NCBI RefSeq assembly: GCF_002007205.1 | Contig: NZ_LAZS01000014.1 | Span: forward strand, 1-64,000 | Reading direction: 5' to 3' | DNA: 64,000 nt | From: Ensifer adhaerens | GTDB taxonomy: Bacteria > Pseudomonadota > Alphaproteobacteria > Rhizobiales > Rhizobiaceae | Shown: piece by piece, positions 1 to 10,365 of the stretch | How the letters are laid out: each line of letters begins with the position of its first letter | Position numbering within the stretch: position 1 is the first letter of the stretch | Notes under the pieces: model-generated | Database searches by the model: none | Told to the model about the DNA's origin: nothing | The model's input: the letters and a program-made list of their open reading frames with translations, nothing else | Made by a program: the position numbers and the translations under genes

Positions 1-86
1 TTTTGGGGGTCTCATCAGCGGGCTTTCCGTGCGCAAATCACCCCCTTGGCCCTGCCAGATCAGATCTCTCCGCCATCAGGCAGAAA

Positions 87-1031
87 TTACGTCCGCGACA
101 CGCGCCGCGGGCTCGCCACCTGCGGCGTCGATTCACGGGTGAAATACGACCGGTTCTCTCGCACGATTTGCATCAGGAACTCGCGCACCGCCCTCACCCG
201 CGGCACCGCCACCAGATCCCGGTGGCAGACCATCCAGTAGGTACGCTTGAGTTCGATCTCTTCGGGAAGGACGATTTCGAGATCCGGCTCTTCCTGCGCC
301 ATGAAGTGCGGCAGCACGCAGAGACCGAGCCCCTGACGCACCGCCTTCAGCTGGGTGAGAATGCTCGAGCTCTGGAAATGCGCCCGCAGGCCCGGCTGCA
401 ACTCGCCGAGATAATCGAGACCGGGCGCAAAGATCATGTCTTCGATATACCCGACGAAACGATGGGCCGCGAGGTCGTTGCGACCGGTGATCGGCGAGTG
501 CTTGGCCAGATAGCTGCGTGCACCGTAGACATGCAGCGTATAGGGGGTCAGCACCTCGGAGTGATAGGGCCCGGCCTTCGGCGCCGTCAGCGCCACCTGG
601 ATGTCCGCCTCCTTGCGCGACAGCGACATGATCTGCTGGATCGCCACCAGTTCCAGGGAAATGTTCGGATAGCTCGCCGCAAAGCTTGCCAGCCGGTCGG
701 CCAGGAAGAAATTGCCGAAGCCTTCGAGCGTGCTCAGCCGCACCACGCCGCGCTGTGCTGTCAGCCCGTCATTGATGTCGAGCTGCAACTGTTCGGTCTC
801 GCGCTCGATGCGCTCGGCCGTCTCGATAAAGCGCTGCCCCATGCTGGTCAGCACGTAGCCGCGCGGATTGCGCTCGAACAGCTTGACCTTGAGCGCGAAC
901 TCCAGCCGGTCGATCCGCCGCGAAACCGTGGCATGGCTGGTTCTCAGTCGCCGCGCCGCCGTCGACAATTGCCCGGTGCGGGCAACCGCCAGAAAGAACT
1001 GCAGATCGTCCCATGTGAAATTCGGATTCAT
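87..1031 (-). CDS. LysR-family transcriptional regulator
   Basis: DNA-binding regulator of 314 aa, the usual LysR length. A winged HTH fills about residues 6-65 (ARRLRTSHATVSRRIDRLE is the recognition region) and a periplasmic-binding-like effector domain follows from about residue 90. It is divergent from the ABC importer that starts at 1266, so it probably controls that operon. I chose the ATG at 1031 because GGGGAG lies five bases upstream; an in-frame GTG two codons earlier (1037) is possible. The C-terminal tail after about residue 290 is basic and probably disordered. The effector is unknown. Family assignment is secure; the target is inferred from divergence only. Confidence 0.9.
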   Translation of the reverse strand: MNPNFTWDDLQFFLAVARTGQLSTAARRLRTSHATVSRRIDRLEFALKVKLFERNPRGYVLTSMGQRFIETAERIERETEQLQLDINDGLTAQRGVVRLSTLEGFGNFFLADRLASFAASYPNISLELVAIQQIMSLSRKEADIQVALTAPKAGPYHSEVLTPYTLHVYGARSYLAKHSPITGRNDLAAHRFVGYIEDMIFAPGLDYLGELQPGLRAHFQSSSILTQLKAVRQGLGLCVLPHFMAQEEPDLEIVLPEEIELKRTYWMVCHRDLVAVPRVRAVREFLMQIVRENRSYFTRESTPQVASPRRVSRT

Positions 1032-1043
1032 TGCCACTCCCCA

Positions 1044-1063
1044 TCTGTTCGAAAATGAACAGA
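1044..1063. promoter_or_regulatory. candidate operator between LysR and ABC operon
   Basis: TCTGTTC-N6-GAACAGA is a perfect 7-bp inverted repeat just upstream of the LysR start. The half-site ATGAACAG occurs again at 1163-1170, nearer the ABC operon. The dyad is even-centred, so it is not a strict T-N11-A LysR box. It is a plausible autoregulatory site, but that role is inferred. Confidence 0.4.
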
Positions 1064-1265
1064 CCCTGTTTGCAATTTACGGTCGGGAGCGCTTGCATCC
1101 AAGCGGTTTTTTCCGGATTGTAATGGATAGAGCCGACATCTGAGGAGCATGTCTGGCCAAATATGAACAGAACGGAATGAACGACCCGGCATCGCCTCTG
1201 GCACGCCGGAACCCGCGCCTGTTTTCATGCGACATTTCGCTAGGTTCGCGTCTCTGGAGGAGAAC

Positions 1266-2474
1266 ATGATGACGAAGAAACTGATCGTAACATTGGCAGC
1301 GATGCTTGCCAGCAGCACCGCCGCTTTCGCCGATGCATCCGACGGCAAGGTCAAGATCGGCATCCTGAACGACCAGTCCGGCGTCTATGCCGACTTCGGC
1401 GGCAAGTCGTCCTACGAGGCGGCGCTGATGGCGGTCGAGGATTTCGGCGGCAAGGTGCTCGGCGTGCCGGTGGAAGTGATTACCGCCGACCACCAGAACA
1501 AGGCCGACATCGCCTCCAACATCGCTCGTCAATGGTACGATACCGAACAGGTCGACAGCATCATGGAACTTACCAGCTCTTCGGTCGGCCTTGCGGTGCA
1601 GGCGCTGTCGAAGGAAAAGAAGAAGATTACCATCAACACCGGCGCTGCCACCACCGAACTCACCGGCAAGCAGTGCTCGCCCTATGGGTTCCACTGGGCC
1701 TATGACACGCATGCGCTCGCCGTCGGCACTGGCGGCGCGCTGGTCAAGCAGGGCGGCGACAGCTGGTTCTTCCTGACCGCCGACTATGCCTTCGGCTATT
1801 CGCTCGAGGAAAACACCAGCAACTACGTCAAGGAGAACGGCGGTACGGTCGTCGGATCCGTCCGTCATCCGCTGGCAACCACGGACTTCTCCTCCTTCCT
1901 CCTGCAGGCGCAATCCTCCGGCGCCAAGGTGATCGGCCTTGCCAATGCCGGCCTCGACACCTCGAACGCCATCAAGCAGGCGGCCGAATTCGGCATCGTC
2001 CAGGGCGGCCAGCGCCTGGCGGCGCTGCTCTTCACGCTCGCCGAAGTCCACGGCCTCGGTCTTGAAGCAGCCCAAGGCCTGACGCTGACCGAAGGCTTCT
2101 ACTGGAACCGCAACGAAGAGAGCGCCAAATTCGGCAAACGCTTCATGGAGCGCACCGGCAAGATGCCGAACATGGTGCATGCCGGCACCTACTCGGCCGT
2201 GCTTTCCTATCTGAAGGCGATCGAAAAGGCCGGCACCGACGATGCCGATGCCGTTGCCAAGGAACTGCGTGCGCTGCCGGTCAACGACGTCTTCGCCGAA
2301 AACGGCAAGGTCGCCGAGAATGGCCGCATGATCCACGACATGTATCTTCTGGAAGTGAAGAAGCCGGACGAAAGCAAGGAACCCTGGGATTACTTCAAGG
2401 TGCTCACCACCATTCCCGGCTCCGAAGCCTTCATCGATCCGGCCAAGAGCGGCTGCGACCTCGTGAAGTCCTGA
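1266..2474 (+). CDS. ABC transporter substrate-binding protein, branched-chain amino acid type
   Basis: Periplasmic binding protein of 402 aa (Peripla_BP_6, LivJ-like fold). A Sec signal peptide ends near the AAFA motif at about residue 22, and the mature protein opens with the family-typical KVKIGILNDQSGVYADFGG. The start at 1266 is set by GGAGG at 1256-1260; the reading frame is open further upstream but has no better start. It is the first gene of a six-gene run (binding protein, two ATPases, two permeases, GMC oxidoreductase) with 0-4 base spacings through the permeases. Homologues of this subgroup often sit beside dehydrogenases and need not bind amino acids, so the substrate is left open. 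Confidence 0.92.
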   Translation: MMTKKLIVTLAAMLASSTAAFADASDGKVKIGILNDQSGVYADFGGKSSYEAALMAVEDFGGKVLGVPVEVITADHQNKADIASNIARQWYDTEQVDSIMELTSSSVGLAVQALSKEKKKITINTGAATTELTGKQCSPYGFHWAYDTHALAVGTGGALVKQGGDSWFFLTADYAFGYSLEENTSNYVKENGGTVVGSVRHPLATTDFSSFLLQAQSSGAKVIGLANAGLDTSNAIKQAAEFGIVQGGQRLAALLFTLAEVHGLGLEAAQGLTLTEGFYWNRNEESAKFGKRFMERTGKMPNMVHAGTYSAVLSYLKAIEKAGTDDADAVAKELRALPVNDVFAENGKVAENGRMIHDMYLLEVKKPDESKEPWDYFKVLTTIPGSEAFIDPAKSGCDLVKS

Positions 2475-2478
2475 CGCG

Positions 2479-3261
2479 ATGGGCGCACCGGTCAACGAAC
2501 CGAATGGTGTGCCGCGGGTGGTTCTCTCCGCCCGCGGCCTGCGCCGTGACTTTGGTGGCTTCACCGCCGTCAACAACGTCAATCTCGACGTCCATCATGC
2601 CCGCGTGCATGCGCTGATCGGTCCGAACGGCGCCGGCAAGACGACGGTCTTCAACCTGTTGACCAAGTTTTTGCAGCCGACCGACGGCACGATCACGCTG
2701 CTTGGCGAGGACATCACCCGCACGCCACCCGACAAGGTGGCGCGCATGGGACTGGTGCGCTCGTTCCAGATCTCCGCCGTCTTTCCGCATCTGACCGTGC
2801 TCGACAATGTGCGCGTGGCGCTGCAGCGGCCGAACGGGCTTGCGACCCAGTTCTGGAAACCGATCTCGGCGCTCGACGGGCTCAACGCCAAGGCCGACCA
2901 GTTGATCCGTTCGGTCGGTCTCGACCGGGAGCGCAACGCCGTCGCCGCCGACCTTTCCTATGGCCGCAAGCGCGTGCTCGAAATCGCCACAACGCTGGCG
3001 CTCGACCCCAAGGTTCTGCTGCTCGACGAGCCGATGGCCGGCATGGGCCACGAGGATGTCGGCATGGTTGCCGAGATCATCCGCGAAGTTGCGCGCGAAC
3101 GTGCCGTGCTGATGGTCGAACACAACCTCTCGGTCGTCTCGACGCTTTGCCACCATGTCACCGTGCTGCAGCGCGGCGAGATCCTGGCGGAGGGCGACTA
3201 CGCCCAGGTGTCGGCCGACCCGCGCGTGCGCACGGCCTATATGGGCACCGAGGAGGCCTGA
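2479..3261 (+). CDS. ABC transporter ATP-binding protein, LivG type
   Basis: Cytoplasmic ATPase of 260 aa that would power the importer. Walker A is GPNGAGKTT at residues 48-56 and Walker B is VLLLDEP, followed by the LivG-type PMAGMG segment. The signature region reads LSYGRKR, where LSYGEQR is more usual, a mild divergence that still leaves the helix intact. It starts four bases after the binding-protein stop and ends one base before the next ATPase, so it is co-transcribed and probably translationally coupled. It has an extra N-terminal stretch of about 15 residues before the first strand. Confidence 0.93.
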   Translation: MGAPVNEPNGVPRVVLSARGLRRDFGGFTAVNNVNLDVHHARVHALIGPNGAGKTTVFNLLTKFLQPTDGTITLLGEDITRTPPDKVARMGLVRSFQISAVFPHLTVLDNVRVALQRPNGLATQFWKPISALDGLNAKADQLIRSVGLDRERNAVAADLSYGRKRVLEIATTLALDPKVLLLDEPMAGMGHEDVGMVAEIIREVARERAVLMVEHNLSVVSTLCHHVTVLQRGEILAEGDYAQVSADPRVRTAYMGTEEA

Positions 3262-3262
3262 G

Positions 3263-3964
<702 letters not shown>

Positions 3965-3967
3965 GCG

Positions 3968-4855
3968 ATGAGTACGATTTTCGGAATTCCCATGGCGGCC
4001 TTTCTCGGGCAATTGCTGATCGGGCTGATCAACGGCTCGTTCTATGCGCTTCTGAGCCTCGGCCTTGCGATCATCTTCGGCCTGCTGCGGGTCATCAACT
4101 TCGCCCATGGCGCGCAATACATGCTCGGCGCCTTCTTCGCCTGGCTGCTCTTGTCCTATTTCGGCCTCGGCTACTGGCCGGCGCTGATCGTCGCACCCAT
4201 TGCCGTCGGCCTCGTTGGCGCGGTGATCGAGCGCACCATGCTGAGAAGGCTCTATACGCTCGACCCGCTCTATGGCCTGCTCTTCACCTTCGGCCTGGCA
4301 CTGACCATCGAGGGCACGTTCCGCTACCTCTACGGCGCCTCCGGCCAGCCCTATGCGACGCCGGCAGCGCTTGCCGGCGGTACCAATCTCGGCTTCATGT
4401 TCCTGCCCGTCTATCGCGGCTGGGTGATCGTCTTCTCGCTGATCGTCTGCATCGGCACCTGGCTGGTGATCGAAAAGACCAAGCTCGGCTCCTATCTGCG
4501 CGCGGCAACCGAAAACCCGGTGCTGGTGCAATCCTTCGGCATCAACGTGCCGTTCCTGTTGACGCTGACCTATGCGCTCGGAGCAGCATTGGCCGCGCTT
4601 GCGGGCGTGCTGGCGGCACCGATCTACCAGGTCTCGCCGCTGATGGGCTCCAACATCATCATCGTCGTCTTCGCCGTGGTGGTCGTCGGCGGCATGGGCT
4701 CGATCATGGGCGCGATCGTCACCGGCTACCTGCTCGGCGTCGCCGAGGGGCTGACCAAGGTCTTCTATCCGGAGGCCTCCAACATCGTGATCTTCGTGAT
4801 CATGGCCATCGTTCTCCTGATACGGCCGGCAGGCCTCTTCGGCCGGGATGCTTGA
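3968..4855 (+). CDS. ABC transporter permease, LivH type
   Basis: Inner-membrane permease of 295 aa made almost entirely of hydrophobic segments (about eight). It opens with the LivH-typical GQLLIGLINGSFYALLSLGLAIIFG-like region and carries the VINFAHGA motif of the family near residue 42. It starts three bases after the LivF stop and overlaps the next permease by eight bases (4848-4855). Forms the channel together with the LivM-type subunit. Confidence 0.93.
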   Translation: MSTIFGIPMAAFLGQLLIGLINGSFYALLSLGLAIIFGLLRVINFAHGAQYMLGAFFAWLLLSYFGLGYWPALIVAPIAVGLVGAVIERTMLRRLYTLDPLYGLLFTFGLALTIEGTFRYLYGASGQPYATPAALAGGTNLGFMFLPVYRGWVIVFSLIVCIGTWLVIEKTKLGSYLRAATENPVLVQSFGINVPFLLTLTYALGAALAALAGVLAAPIYQVSPLMGSNIIIVVFAVVVVGGMGSIMGAIVTGYLLGVAEGLTKVFYPEASNIVIFVIMAIVLLIRPAGLFGRDA

Positions 4856-5843
4856 TATGACGCTGACACTCGACATCGAAAAACCGAAGGAAAAGAGCCC
4901 GGTCGTCGCACAGACCGTGTTCCTCGGGATTGGGCTGGCGCTGCTGATACTGGCGCCGCTGTTCTTCTACCCCGTCTTCCTGATGAAGCTCCTCTGCTTC
5001 GCGCTCTTTGCCTGCGCCTTCAACCTGCTGCTCGGCTATACCGGCCTCTTGTCCTTCGGCCATGCCGCCTTCTTCGGCGGGGCTGCCTACTTCACCGCCC
5101 ATGCGGTCAAGGAATGGGGCCTGCCGCCGGAACTCGGCATCCTCGTCGGCGTCGCCGCTGCGGCGTTTCTCGGGCTGATCGTCGGCTATCTGGCGATCCG
5201 CCGGCAGGGCATCTATTTCGCGATGATCACGCTGGCGCTGGCGCAGATGTTCTATTTCTTCTGCCTGCAGGCGGAGTTCACCAAGGGCGAGGATGGTATC
5301 CAGTCCGTGCCGCGCGGCCACCTCTTCGGCTTCATCGATCTCAGCCAGTCGACGAACATGTATTACTTCGTGCTCGGCGTCTTCGTCATCGGTGTCGCCA
5401 TTATCTGGCGCATCATCCACTCACCCTTCGGCATGATCCTGAAATCGATCCGCGAGAACGAGACGCGCGCCGTGTCGCTCGGTTACTCCGTGCGCAACTA
5501 CAAGCTCGCGGCCTTCGTGATGTCGGCAGCGCTGACCGGGCTTGCCGGCGGCGTCAAGGCGCTGGTCTTCCAGTTTGCAACACTGACCGATGTCGGTTGG
5601 CAGATGTCGGGCGAGGTGATCCTGATGACACTGCTTGGCGGCATCGGCACTCTGATCGGCCCACTCTTCGGCGCCGGCCTGGTGGTGACCCTGCAAAACT
5701 ATCTCGCGACATCGGAATTCCCGGTGACGATCATCACCGGCCTCGTCTTCATGGCCTGCGTGCTGGTCTTCCGCCGCGGCATCGTCGGCGAGTTCTATCA
5801 TTCGCGGCTCGGCCGCAAGCTTGGATTTGAACACAGACAGTAG
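4848..5843 (+). CDS. ABC transporter permease, LivM type
   Basis: Second inner-membrane permease, 331 aa. The family motifs GYTGLLSFGHAAFFGG (about residues 63-78) and the loop SPFGMILKSIRENETRA (about residues 190-206), the ATPase-contact EAA-like loop, are clear. The ATG at 4848 overlaps the end of the LivH gene; an alternative in-frame ATG lies at 4857. The protein has a short hydrophilic N-terminal stretch before the first membrane segment. With the preceding four genes it completes a five-component importer. Confidence 0.93.
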   Translation: MLDMTLTLDIEKPKEKSPVVAQTVFLGIGLALLILAPLFFYPVFLMKLLCFALFACAFNLLLGYTGLLSFGHAAFFGGAAYFTAHAVKEWGLPPELGILVGVAAAAFLGLIVGYLAIRRQGIYFAMITLALAQMFYFFCLQAEFTKGEDGIQSVPRGHLFGFIDLSQSTNMYYFVLGVFVIGVAIIWRIIHSPFGMILKSIRENETRAVSLGYSVRNYKLAAFVMSAALTGLAGGVKALVFQFATLTDVGWQMSGEVILMTLLGGIGTLIGPLFGAGLVVTLQNYLATSEFPVTIITGLVFMACVLVFRRGIVGEFYHSRLGRKLGFEHRQ

Positions 5844-5936
5844 TGGCCCCTCCCCGCCCGCGGTCCGTGGGCGGGACGGAGCCATAGCCCGATCCGGACA
5901 AGCCAGGGATCGAGCCCCGAACATTGAGAGAGAACC

Positions 5937-7532
5937 ATGGACACGTTCGACTACATCGTCGTCGGGGCGGGTAGCGCCGGCTGCGTGCTTGCCAACCGCC
6001 TTTCGGAAAAATCCAGCCATCGCGTGCTGCTGCTGGAGGCTGGCGGCCGCGACAATTACCACTGGATCCACATCCCGGTCGGCTACCTCTACTGCATCAA
6101 CAATCCGCGCACCGACTGGTGTTTCACCACGGCTGCCGAAGAGGGTCTCAACGGCCGTTCGCTCGGTTACCCCCGCGGAAAGGTGCTCGGCGGCTGCTCA
6201 TCGATCAACGGCATGATCTACATGCGCGGACAGGCGCGGGACTATGACCATTGGCGCCAGCTCGGCTGCGCCGGCTGGGGCTGGGACGACGTGTTGCCGC
6301 TCTTCAAGAAATCCGAGGACCACTATCGTGGCGCCAACGAAATGCACGGCGCCGGCGGCGAATGGCGGGTGGAAAAGGCGCGCGTACGCTGGGACGTGCT
6401 CGATGCCTTCCAGAAGGCGGCGAGCGAAGCCGGCATCCCCGAGACGCCGGATTTCAACCGCGGCAGCAACGAGGGCTCCGGTTACTTCGACGTCAACCAG
6501 CGCTCGGGCATCCGCTGGAACACGGCCAAGGCATTTCTGCGCCCGGCGCAGAAGCGCGGCAACCTCACGGTCTTGACCAAGGCGCATGTGCGCAAGCTGA
6601 TCATCGAGGGCGACCGCATCGCGGGCGTCGAGTTCCAGCACGACGGCGTGGTCAAACGCGCCCGTGCTAACCGCGAGACCGTGCTTTCCGCCGGCGCGAT
6701 CGGCTCGCCGCATATCCTCGAACTGTCGGGCATCGGCCGCGGCGACGTGCTTCAGACCAACGGCATCGAAGTCCGGCATGAACGCGCCGGCGTCGGCGAA
6801 AACCTGCAGGATCACCTGCAATTGCGCATGGCCTACAAGGTGACGGGCGTTCCGACGCTCAATGAAAAGGCCAATTCGCTCTTCGGCAAGGCGTCGATCG
6901 GGCTCGAATACCTGCTGAAACGCTCCGGGCCGATGGCGATGGCGCCGAGCCAGCTCGGTATCTTCACCCGCTCCGGTCCGGAAAAAGAAACGCCTGACCT
7001 GCAGTATCATGTGCAGCCGGTCTCGCTCGACAAGTTCGGCGAACCCGTTCATTCCTTCCCGGCGATCACCGCCAGCGTCTGCAATCTTCGCCCGGAAAGC
7101 CGGGGCTCGGTGCATCTGAAGGGTCCGGATTTTGCCGTCGCACCCGACATACGGCCGCGCTACCTGACAGCGGAAGCGGACCGCAACGTCGCCGTCAGCG
7201 CCATCCGACTGACCCGGCAGATCGTCAAGCAACCGTCCTTCGCCCGTTTCAGCCCGGTCGAATTCAAGCCCGGCCCATCCTATGAGAGCGAGGACGACCT
7301 GAAGCGTGCGGCCGGCGATATCGGCACGACGATCTTCCACCCTGTCGGTACCTGCCGCATGGGGGCCGATCCAGACAGTGTCGTCGACCCGGAACTGCGG
7401 TTGCGGGGGCTCAAGGGTCTGCGCATCGCTGACGCGTCGATCATGCCGACGATCACCTCGGGCAACACCAATTCGCCGACGATCATGATCGCCGAAAAGG
7501 CGGCGACGATGATCCTCGCGGCTAATCGGTAG
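5937..7532 (+). CDS. GMC-family FAD oxidoreductase (choline/alcohol dehydrogenase-like)
   Basis: Flavoprotein of 531 aa. The N terminus has the FAD dinucleotide-binding motif [16 protein letters not shown] (residues about 7-22). GMC signature 1 is [20 protein letters not shown] (about 80-99) and signature 2 is the [12 protein letters not shown] region (about 257-268). The C-terminal HPVGTCRMG supplies the catalytic His and TSGNTNSPT the companion Asn. Family members oxidise alcohols such as choline or polyethylene glycol. It follows the ABC importer by 93 bases on the same strand, with GAGAGAG before the ATG, so it probably oxidises the imported compound. Its exact alcohol is unknown; similarity to choline dehydrogenase is at family level only. 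Confidence 0.9.
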   Translation: MDTFDYIVVGAGSAGCVLANRLSEKSSHRVLLLEAGGRDNYHWIHIPVGYLYCINNPRTDWCFTTAAEEGLNGRSLGYPRGKVLGGCSSINGMIYMRGQARDYDHWRQLGCAGWGWDDVLPLFKKSEDHYRGANEMHGAGGEWRVEKARVRWDVLDAFQKAASEAGIPETPDFNRGSNEGSGYFDVNQRSGIRWNTAKAFLRPAQKRGNLTVLTKAHVRKLIIEGDRIAGVEFQHDGVVKRARANRETVLSAGAIGSPHILELSGIGRGDVLQTNGIEVRHERAGVGENLQDHLQLRMAYKVTGVPTLNEKANSLFGKASIGLEYLLKRSGPMAMAPSQLGIFTRSGPEKETPDLQYHVQPVSLDKFGEPVHSFPAITASVCNLRPESRGSVHLKGPDFAVAPDIRPRYLTAEADRNVAVSAIRLTRQIVKQPSFARFSPVEFKPGPSYESEDDLKRAAGDIGTTIFHPVGTCRMGADPDSVVDPELRLRGLKGLRIADASIMPTITSGNTNSPTIMIAEKAATMILAANR

Positions 7533-7749
7533 GCTCCTCCGGCAACTGCGGGCAGCGTTCGGGCGCCAGGACTTGCACGACGCGGCTCCCCGCCGAAGGT
7601 GCTGATTCCATGTGGGATTCAGCCCGGATGCGGCCGCGGATAACGGTAAACTGGCCAAAAAGCGAGGCGAAAAGCTTAAATCTCAGGGCTTGAGCCCCTA
7701 TATCAGGCCCTGATGGCTCGGATTTCGAGCCCAAGCAAGATTAGGGGTT

Positions 7750-8802
7750 GTGATGGCAATGCAGCGATTTGGGCGTTTTGGACGAACTCTGGCAATGATG
7801 GCGATCGGCATGGTCGTCGCGCTGACCGTTGTGGACGTCGCCGAAGCGCGGCGCTCGGGCGGCGGCTTCGGCAGCCGCGGCACCCGGACCTTCTCGCAGC
7901 CGCCGGTCACCCGTACGGCGCCTTCCAACGCGGCACCGATCGACCGCTCGATGACGCCGCGCCAGGACGCAGGCCCGACCACGACGAGCCCAGCAGCTGG
8001 TCAGACGCGCCCGAACGCCACCCAGCCGAACGCCCGTCCGGGCTTTTTCAGCGGCTTCGGCGGTTCGCTGCTCGGCGGCCTGATGGTCGGCGGTCTCATC
8101 GGCATGCTGATGGGCGGCGGTTTCGGCGGCGCTGCCGGCTTCCTCGGCCTGATCGTGCAGATGCTCTTGATCGGTGGCGTGATCATGCTCGCCATGCGCT
8201 TCTTTAACCGCAACCGCCAGCAGACGGCCTATGCCGGCCCGTCCGAGCGGTCGTCGGGCCAGTCGCCGTCGAACGGCATGCCGTCGTTCAAGATCCCGAG
8301 CATCGGCGGCGGTCAGGCAGGCGGCCAGGCAAATGCACGCCCCGCGGCAGCACCCCAGCCGGCTCCTGTCACCGACGGCCCGGCCGATGAAATCGGCGTT
8401 CAGCAGTCCGACCTCGAGCAGTTCGAAAAGATGCTGAAGGACGTGCAGGCCGCCTACGCTGCGGAAGACTATGGCACGCTGCGCCGTCTGACGACGCCGG
8501 AAGCGATGTCCTATCTCGCCGAAGAGCTCAGCGACAACGCCACGAGCGGCGTCAAGAACGATGTCCGCGACGTGCATCTCGTCCAGGGCGACGTGGCCGA
8601 AGCCTGGACCGAAAACGGGACCGAGTTTGCGACCGTCGCCATGCGCTATGAAAGCATCGACGTCATGCGCGACCGCACCAGCGGCAAGGTGATCAGCGGC
8701 GATCCGGACAACCTGACGGAAGCCGTCGAACTGTGGACTTTCGTGCGCAAGCCGGATGCCGAGTGGCAGGTTTCGGCGATCCAGGGCGTCAGCCACGACT
8801 GA
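7750..8802 (+). CDS. Tim44-like domain membrane protein
   Basis: Protein of about 350 aa. An N-terminal hydrophobic segment (about 13-32) ending in a small-residue motif could be a signal peptide or anchor. It is followed by a low-complexity Gly/Ser/Arg/Pro/Asn-rich stretch, one or two glycine-rich membrane segments (about 100-155), then a soluble C-terminal alpha/beta domain (about 215-350) of the Tim44/MRP-L45 type. Start may be GTG 7750 or ATG 7753. In alphaproteobacteria such proteins are conserved but poorly characterised. It stands alone between a 217-base leader and a strong terminator. Confidence 0.8.
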   Translation: MMAMQRFGRFGRTLAMMAIGMVVALTVVDVAEARRSGGGFGSRGTRTFSQPPVTRTAPSNAAPIDRSMTPRQDAGPTTTSPAAGQTRPNATQPNARPGFFSGFGGSLLGGLMVGGLIGMLMGGGFGGAAGFLGLIVQMLLIGGVIMLAMRFFNRNRQQTAYAGPSERSSGQSPSNGMPSFKIPSIGGGQAGGQANARPAAAPQPAPVTDGPADEIGVQQSDLEQFEKMLKDVQAAYAAEDYGTLRRLTTPEAMSYLAEELSDNATSGVKNDVRDVHLVQGDVAEAWTENGTEFATVAMRYESIDVMRDRTSGKVISGDPDNLTEAVELWTFVRKPDAEWQVSAIQGVSHD

Positions 8803-8826
8803 CGTGAAGGCGGAATGAAATGAACG

Positions 8827-8866
8827 AAAGGCCCGGTCGGCTCCGCCGCACCGGGCCTTTCGCTTT
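8827..8866. terminator. bidirectional intrinsic terminator
   Basis: AAAGGCCCGGT and ACCGGGCCTTT form an 11-bp stem with a 12-base loop, followed by a T-rich stretch on the plus strand. It lies between the convergent Tim44-like and LysR genes and can serve both. Confidence 0.8.
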
Positions 8867-8889
8867 TCAGCGATCGCCAGCACCATGCC

Positions 8890-9792
8890 TTAGGGGACCA
8901 GAATCTGGCCGATCAGGTCTCTCAGCCAGCGATGGGCAGGATCGCCGTCGCGCCGACGGTGCCAGATCTGCCGGAACGCAAAGGGCGGAATGGCGAAGGG
9001 CGGCGGAAAGACCGTCAAAGGCCCGGCCCCGGCGTCCTGCGGCAGGATCCGGCGCGCAACCGTCAGGACCAGATCGGTTCCGAGCACGAGACCAGGCGCC
9101 GCGCTCCAATGGGGCAGCGCCAGCGCAATGCGGCGTTTGTGCCCCGCAGCGGCCAACGCCAGGTCGATCTCGTTGCCGGTATCGCCGCGCAGCGAAACGA
9201 GAATATGCGGCCGCTGCAGATAGGCTGGGAGATCCAACATCCTCTTGTCGCCAAGGCTCGCCGCATCCGCCAGGCAGGCAAAGTGCTCCTCGAAGAGCAA
9301 GGTCGTCCTCAGATCGTCGGCCAGCGTCGGGAAAACGCCGAGCGCCAGATCGATCTCGCCGTCGACCACCTGCGCCATCATCACTTCGCGGCTCGCCTGG
9401 CTGACGATGAGATTGACGTTCGGCGCCTGCCGGCGCAGCACGGTCATCAGTTGCGGCAGCAGCACAAGCGCAGCGTAATCGGACATCGCCAGCCGGAAGA
9501 CGTGGGGCTCGCGCGCCGGATCGAACGGCTGAGACCCCATGAGCAGACGCATATGCGCGAGCGCTTCGGCAAGCTGCGGCGCGATCTCCAGCGCCCGCAC
9601 CGTCGGCTCGAGCTGGCCGCCATGGCGAACCAGTAAGGGATCGTCGAACAGAGCGCGCAACCGCGCCAGCGCATGGCTGACGGCAGGCTGGCTCTTGTTC
9701 AGCCGGATGGCCGCGCGCGAGACGTGGCGTTCCGCCAGAAGCGCGTCGAGAACCACCAGCAAATTCAGATCGACAGCGCCGAGATTATTCAT
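8890..9792 (-). CDS. LysR-family transcriptional regulator
   Basis: Regulator of 300 aa. The HTH lies at about residues 7-66 (AAIRLNKSQPAVSHALARLR) and the effector-binding domain from about 92. The VDLNLLVVLDALLAERHVSRAA opening is typical of the NodD/SyrM-like branch of LysR proteins, though that branch also includes many non-symbiotic regulators. It is divergent from a small DMT transporter (9877) with a good LysR box between them, so it probably controls that gene and itself. Confidence 0.9.
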   Translation of the reverse strand: MNNLGAVDLNLLVVLDALLAERHVSRAAIRLNKSQPAVSHALARLRALFDDPLLVRHGGQLEPTVRALEIAPQLAEALAHMRLLMGSQPFDPAREPHVFRLAMSDYAALVLLPQLMTVLRRQAPNVNLIVSQASREVMMAQVVDGEIDLALGVFPTLADDLRTTLLFEEHFACLADAASLGDKRMLDLPAYLQRPHILVSLRGDTGNEIDLALAAAGHKRRIALALPHWSAAPGLVLGTDLVLTVARRILPQDAGAGPLTVFPPPFAIPPFAFRQIWHRRRDGDPAHRWLRDLIGQILVP

Positions 9793-9810
9793 AGCGCGAA
9801 TATAACACGT

Positions 9811-9833
9811 AAGAATTCAGAATTTCCATTCTT
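9811..9833. promoter_or_regulatory. LysR box (AAGAAT-N11-ATTCTT)
   Basis: Perfect 6-bp dyad arms AAGAAT (9811-9816) and ATTCTT (9828-9833) with an 11-base spacer satisfy the T-N11-A rule of LysR operators. It sits in the 84-base gap between the divergent LysR and DMT transporter genes. Assignment to this LysR is inferred from position. Confidence 0.6.
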
Positions 9834-9876
9834 CATACTGATAGGAGACATTGGGACAATCAAGAAGGAAAAAACA

Positions 9877-10365
9877 ATGCCCACGCTCTCCTCCCTCCTC
9901 ATGCTTGCCGCGGCGATCTTCGCCGGCGCCGTCGTCCCCCTCCAGGCCGGCGCCAATGCCAACCTTGGCCGCCTCCTCGGCCATCCGCTCTGGGCGACGG
10001 TCGTCTCGCTCGGCGTCAGCCTCGTCCTCATCCTGCCGATGCTGATCGCCTTCCGGGCGCCGTTGCCTACCTTGGCTATGGCATTCAAGGGTCCGTGGTG
10101 GATCTGGATCGGCGGCGCCGCCGGCGTGATCTACATCACCGCGGCTCTCCTCCTTGCGCCGAAGCTCGGCGCGGCAAGCTTCATTGTCGCCGTCATTGCC
10201 GGCCAGATGGTCATTTCCATGTTGATCGATCACTACGGCCTGATGGGTTTCCCGCAAAAGCCGGTCAATGCGGCGCGGCTGACCGGCCTGTTCTTCATCG
10301 TCGGCGGCATGGTGATCACACAGATCGCCAATGTCACGCCGGCCCTGGCCAACGCAACGCGATAG
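9877..10365 (+). CDS. DMT-superfamily transporter, YdcZ/DUF606 type
   Basis: Small inner-membrane protein of 162 aa with about five hydrophobic helices; the first contains AAAIFAGAVVPLQAGANANLG, characteristic of the DUF606/YdcZ family. Family members are thought to export small metabolites and often act as homo- or hetero-dimers because they are half the size of full DMT transporters. The ATG at 9877 is preceded by AAGGAAAAAACA, an acceptable ribosome site. It lies divergent from a LysR regulator and next to a LysR box, so it is probably inducible. Confidence 0.85.
   Translation: MPTLSSLLMLAAAIFAGAVVPLQAGANANLGRLLGHPLWATVVSLGVSLVLILPMLIAFRAPLPTLAMAFKGPWWIWIGGAAGVIYITAALLLAPKLGAASFIVAVIAGQMVISMLIDHYGLMGFPQKPVNAARLTGLFFIVGGMVITQIANVTPALANATR

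Noticed and set aside
1-86. Partial gene at the left edge
   Set aside because: No supported reading frame or terminator hairpin is visible in these 86 bases.
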